Assembly: GCA_035528995.1 (NCBI GenBank) | Contig: DATKXO010000466.1 | Coordinates: 8,890-72,889, forward strand | DNA length: 64,000 nucleotides | From: DATKXO01 sp035528995 | GTDB taxonomy: Bacteria; Planctomycetota; Phycisphaerae; UBA1845 | Direction: 5' to 3' | Shown here: positions 62,779-64,000 of the stretch, piece after piece | Layout of the letters: every line of letters begins with the position of its first letter | Numbering within the stretch: the first letter of the stretch is position 1 | Notes under the pieces: generated by a model | Database searches by the model: none | Seen by the model: only the letters and a program-made list of their open reading frames with translations | What the model was told of the DNA's origin: nothing | Position numbers and translations under genes: made by a program

Positions 62779-63132
62779 TCAGGCGAAGGGGTCGTGGACG
62801 ACGGGCTGGCCGCAGTAGATGCACTTGGGGAAGCGCTTGGCGATGGTGCGGTTGCACTGCGGGCAGACGTGGGCGTTTGGCTTGCGGACCTTGCCGTCCA
62901 GGGTTCCGTCGGAGAGGTCGATGTCGTTGACGCGTTGGACGAGTTCCTCCTCGGGGATGCCGAGGCGGTCTCGCATCAGGGTCCAGAGGGCCTCGCAGAC
63001 GAGCATGGCTCGGTCGCACCTGGCCTCGAGCTCGGCGACCTGTGACTGGGCCCGCTGGGCCTGGCCGGAGGCCCTGGCGGCGTCGCCCGTCGCCCGACTG
63101 ACACCTCGACTGATACTCCAGAAAGTGCTCAT
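62779..63132 (-). CDS. Zinc-ribbon protein with helical N-terminus, unknown function
   Basis: 117 residues, AGGAGG seven bases before the ATG. The N-terminal half is helical and Ala/Gln-rich ('ATGDAARASGQAQRAQSQVAEL' in part), probably a short coiled coil. The C-terminal half holds 'VCPQCNRTI' and 'PKCIYCGQP', a two-knuckle zinc ribbon. It is read after accD on the same strand. No known function. Confidence 0.7.
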   Translation of the reverse strand: MSTFWSISRGVSRATGDAARASGQAQRAQSQVAELEARCDRAMLVCEALWTLMRDRLGIPEEELVQRVNDIDLSDGTLDGKVRKPNAHVCPQCNRTIAKRFPKCIYCGQPVVHDPFA

Positions 63133-63252
63133 GTTGGGTCCTCCTGTGCAGTTGATTCTATGCGAGGCTTGCAGAAGGGCAAAGGGAGGTGTTCGCAGAA
63201 GGAGTGAGTGAGACTGTCGCGTCAAGTGCGGAGCAGTGCCAACGCTCGCGGT

Positions 63253-64000
63253 CTACTTTCCGCAGTAGTCGATGATTCGGGCGATTTCTTTGCGGAGGTC
63301 TTTTCGGGGGACGATCCGGTCTACGAAGCCGTGCTGGAGCATGAACTCTGCGGTCTGGAACTCGTCGGGGAGCTCGGCCTTGATGGTGTTGGCGATGACG
63401 CGTGGGCCGGCGAAGCCGATCATGGCGCCGGGTTCGGCCAGGATGACGTCGCCGAGGCTGGCGAAGCTGGCGGCGACGCCGGCCGTCGTGGGGTCGGTGG
63501 CGACGACGACGTAGAGGCCGCCGGAGTCGTCGAGCTTGGCCAGTGCGGCGGCGGTCTTGGCCATCTGAAGCAGGGAGACCATTCCCTCCTGCATGCGGGC
63601 ACCGCCCGAGGCCGTCACGATCACCAGGGGCAGGTTCTCCTCAGCGGCGAGTTCGGCGGCGGCGGTGACCTTCTCACCCACGACGGCGCCCATGGAGGCC
63701 ATGATGAACGCGGGGTTCATGACGGCCAGGATCACCGCCCGGCCGCGGACGTAGGCCCGGCCGATGACGATGGCCTCGTACTCGCCGGTTTTCTTCTGCA
63801 TCTGCTTGAGGCGGTCGCGGTAGGTGATGCGGTCCTTGAAGCGGAGGGGGTCGGTGGGGACGAGGTCGGCGAGGAACTCCTCGAAGGAGTCGGGGTCGAC
63901 GAGCTGCTCGATGCGGGTTCGGGCGTCGATGCGGTGGTGGAAGCCGCAGTCGGGGCAGACGTAGAGGTTGTCGGCCTTGTCCTTGGCGTAAATGGTGGCA
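63253..64000 (-). CDS. accD: Acetyl-CoA carboxylase carboxyltransferase subunit beta, C-terminal part
   Basis: The gene continues beyond the right edge; the frame is open to base 64000. The part seen starts with the second half of the zinc ribbon ('YVCPDCGFHHRIDARTRI'), then 'DPLRFKDRITYRDRL' and the carboxyltransferase core 'VTASGGARMQEGMVSLLQMA', 'VVVATDPTTAGVAASFASLG' and 'IGFAGPRVIANTI'. It transfers carboxyl from biotin to acetyl-CoA for fatty-acid synthesis, with AccA as partner. It ends in 'LRKEIARIIDYCGK'. Confidence 0.94.
   Translation of the reverse strand, partial: ATIYAKDKADNLYVCPDCGFHHRIDARTRIEQLVDPDSFEEFLADLVPTDPLRFKDRITYRDRLKQMQKKTGEYEAIVIGRAYVRGRAVILAVMNPAFIMASMGAVVGEKVTAAAELAAEENLPLVIVTASGGARMQEGMVSLLQMAKTAAALAKLDDSGGLYVVVATDPTTAGVAASFASLGDVILAEPGAMIGFAGPRVIANTIKAELPDEFQTAEFMLQHGFVDRIVPRKDLRKEIARIIDYCGK

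Overview
The window is high-G+C bacterial DNA, most likely from a member of the Planctomycetes (Phycisphaerae-like). The reasons are: secreted proteins with GACC-type Cys motifs and 'DCNxNGxxDxCD' tails, an IPTL/PEP-CTERM-like C-terminal anchor, vWA, DUF3352-like and FG-GAP secreted proteins, NPCBM domains on membrane glycosyltransferases, an N-terminally extended ribosomal protein S9, and intergenic spaces full of palindromic repeats. No tRNA, rRNA or CRISPR array was seen.

Layout. 1-12.1 kb: the end of a CBM9-like protein, a STAS protein, an RNase HII-like protein, two lipoproteins (one a calcium-repeat lipase), a membrane glycosyltransferase, a radical SAM protein, a DUF4143-type ATPase, a UvrD/PcrA helicase and a GDP-mannose pyrophosphorylase. 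12.3-21.7 kb: an ECF sigma/anti-sigma pair, a glycosyltransferase fused to NPCBM, RibD, HflX and an isochorismatase-fold protein, separated by repeat-rich spacers. 22.5-30.7 kb: envelope proteins (vWA, TPR, a lipoprotein form of the SAM-hydrolase family, a DUF3352-like protein), a MarR regulator and a candidate structured RNA. 30.9-34.1 kb: a carbon-nitrogen hydrolase, a PIN toxin-antitoxin-like pair and an NCS2 nucleobase permease on one strand. 34.2-35.3 kb: the rplM-rpsI operon.

35.8-41.9 kb is the most notable locus: a Tat-exported four-cluster Fe-S protein, an NrfD-type quinol-interacting membrane protein, a 13-CXXCH cytochrome and an 11-CXXCH cytochrome fused to a b-type membrane domain. 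Together they resemble Hmc (Desulfovibrio) or Cbc (Geobacter) inner-membrane quinone:cytochrome oxidoreductases. The likely role is moving electrons between the quinone pool and the periplasm or cell exterior.

42-45.8 kb is an eroded accessory patch: fragments of a lectin-like protein, a transposase tail, a small lipoprotein and the C-terminal end of an RHS protein carrying a dockerin-like insert. 46-54.3 kb: MgtE, IlvC, a subtilisin-like secreted protease, a SEC-C protein and an FG-GAP protein. 54.4-64 kb: a lipA-tmk-holB operon, a universal stress protein, an E1-like ThiF/MoeB protein, two small secreted Cys-rich proteins, a purE-mtnA operon, a zinc-ribbon protein and the C-terminal part of accD running off the right edge.

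All domain calls come from reading the sequence by eye. No database search was run.
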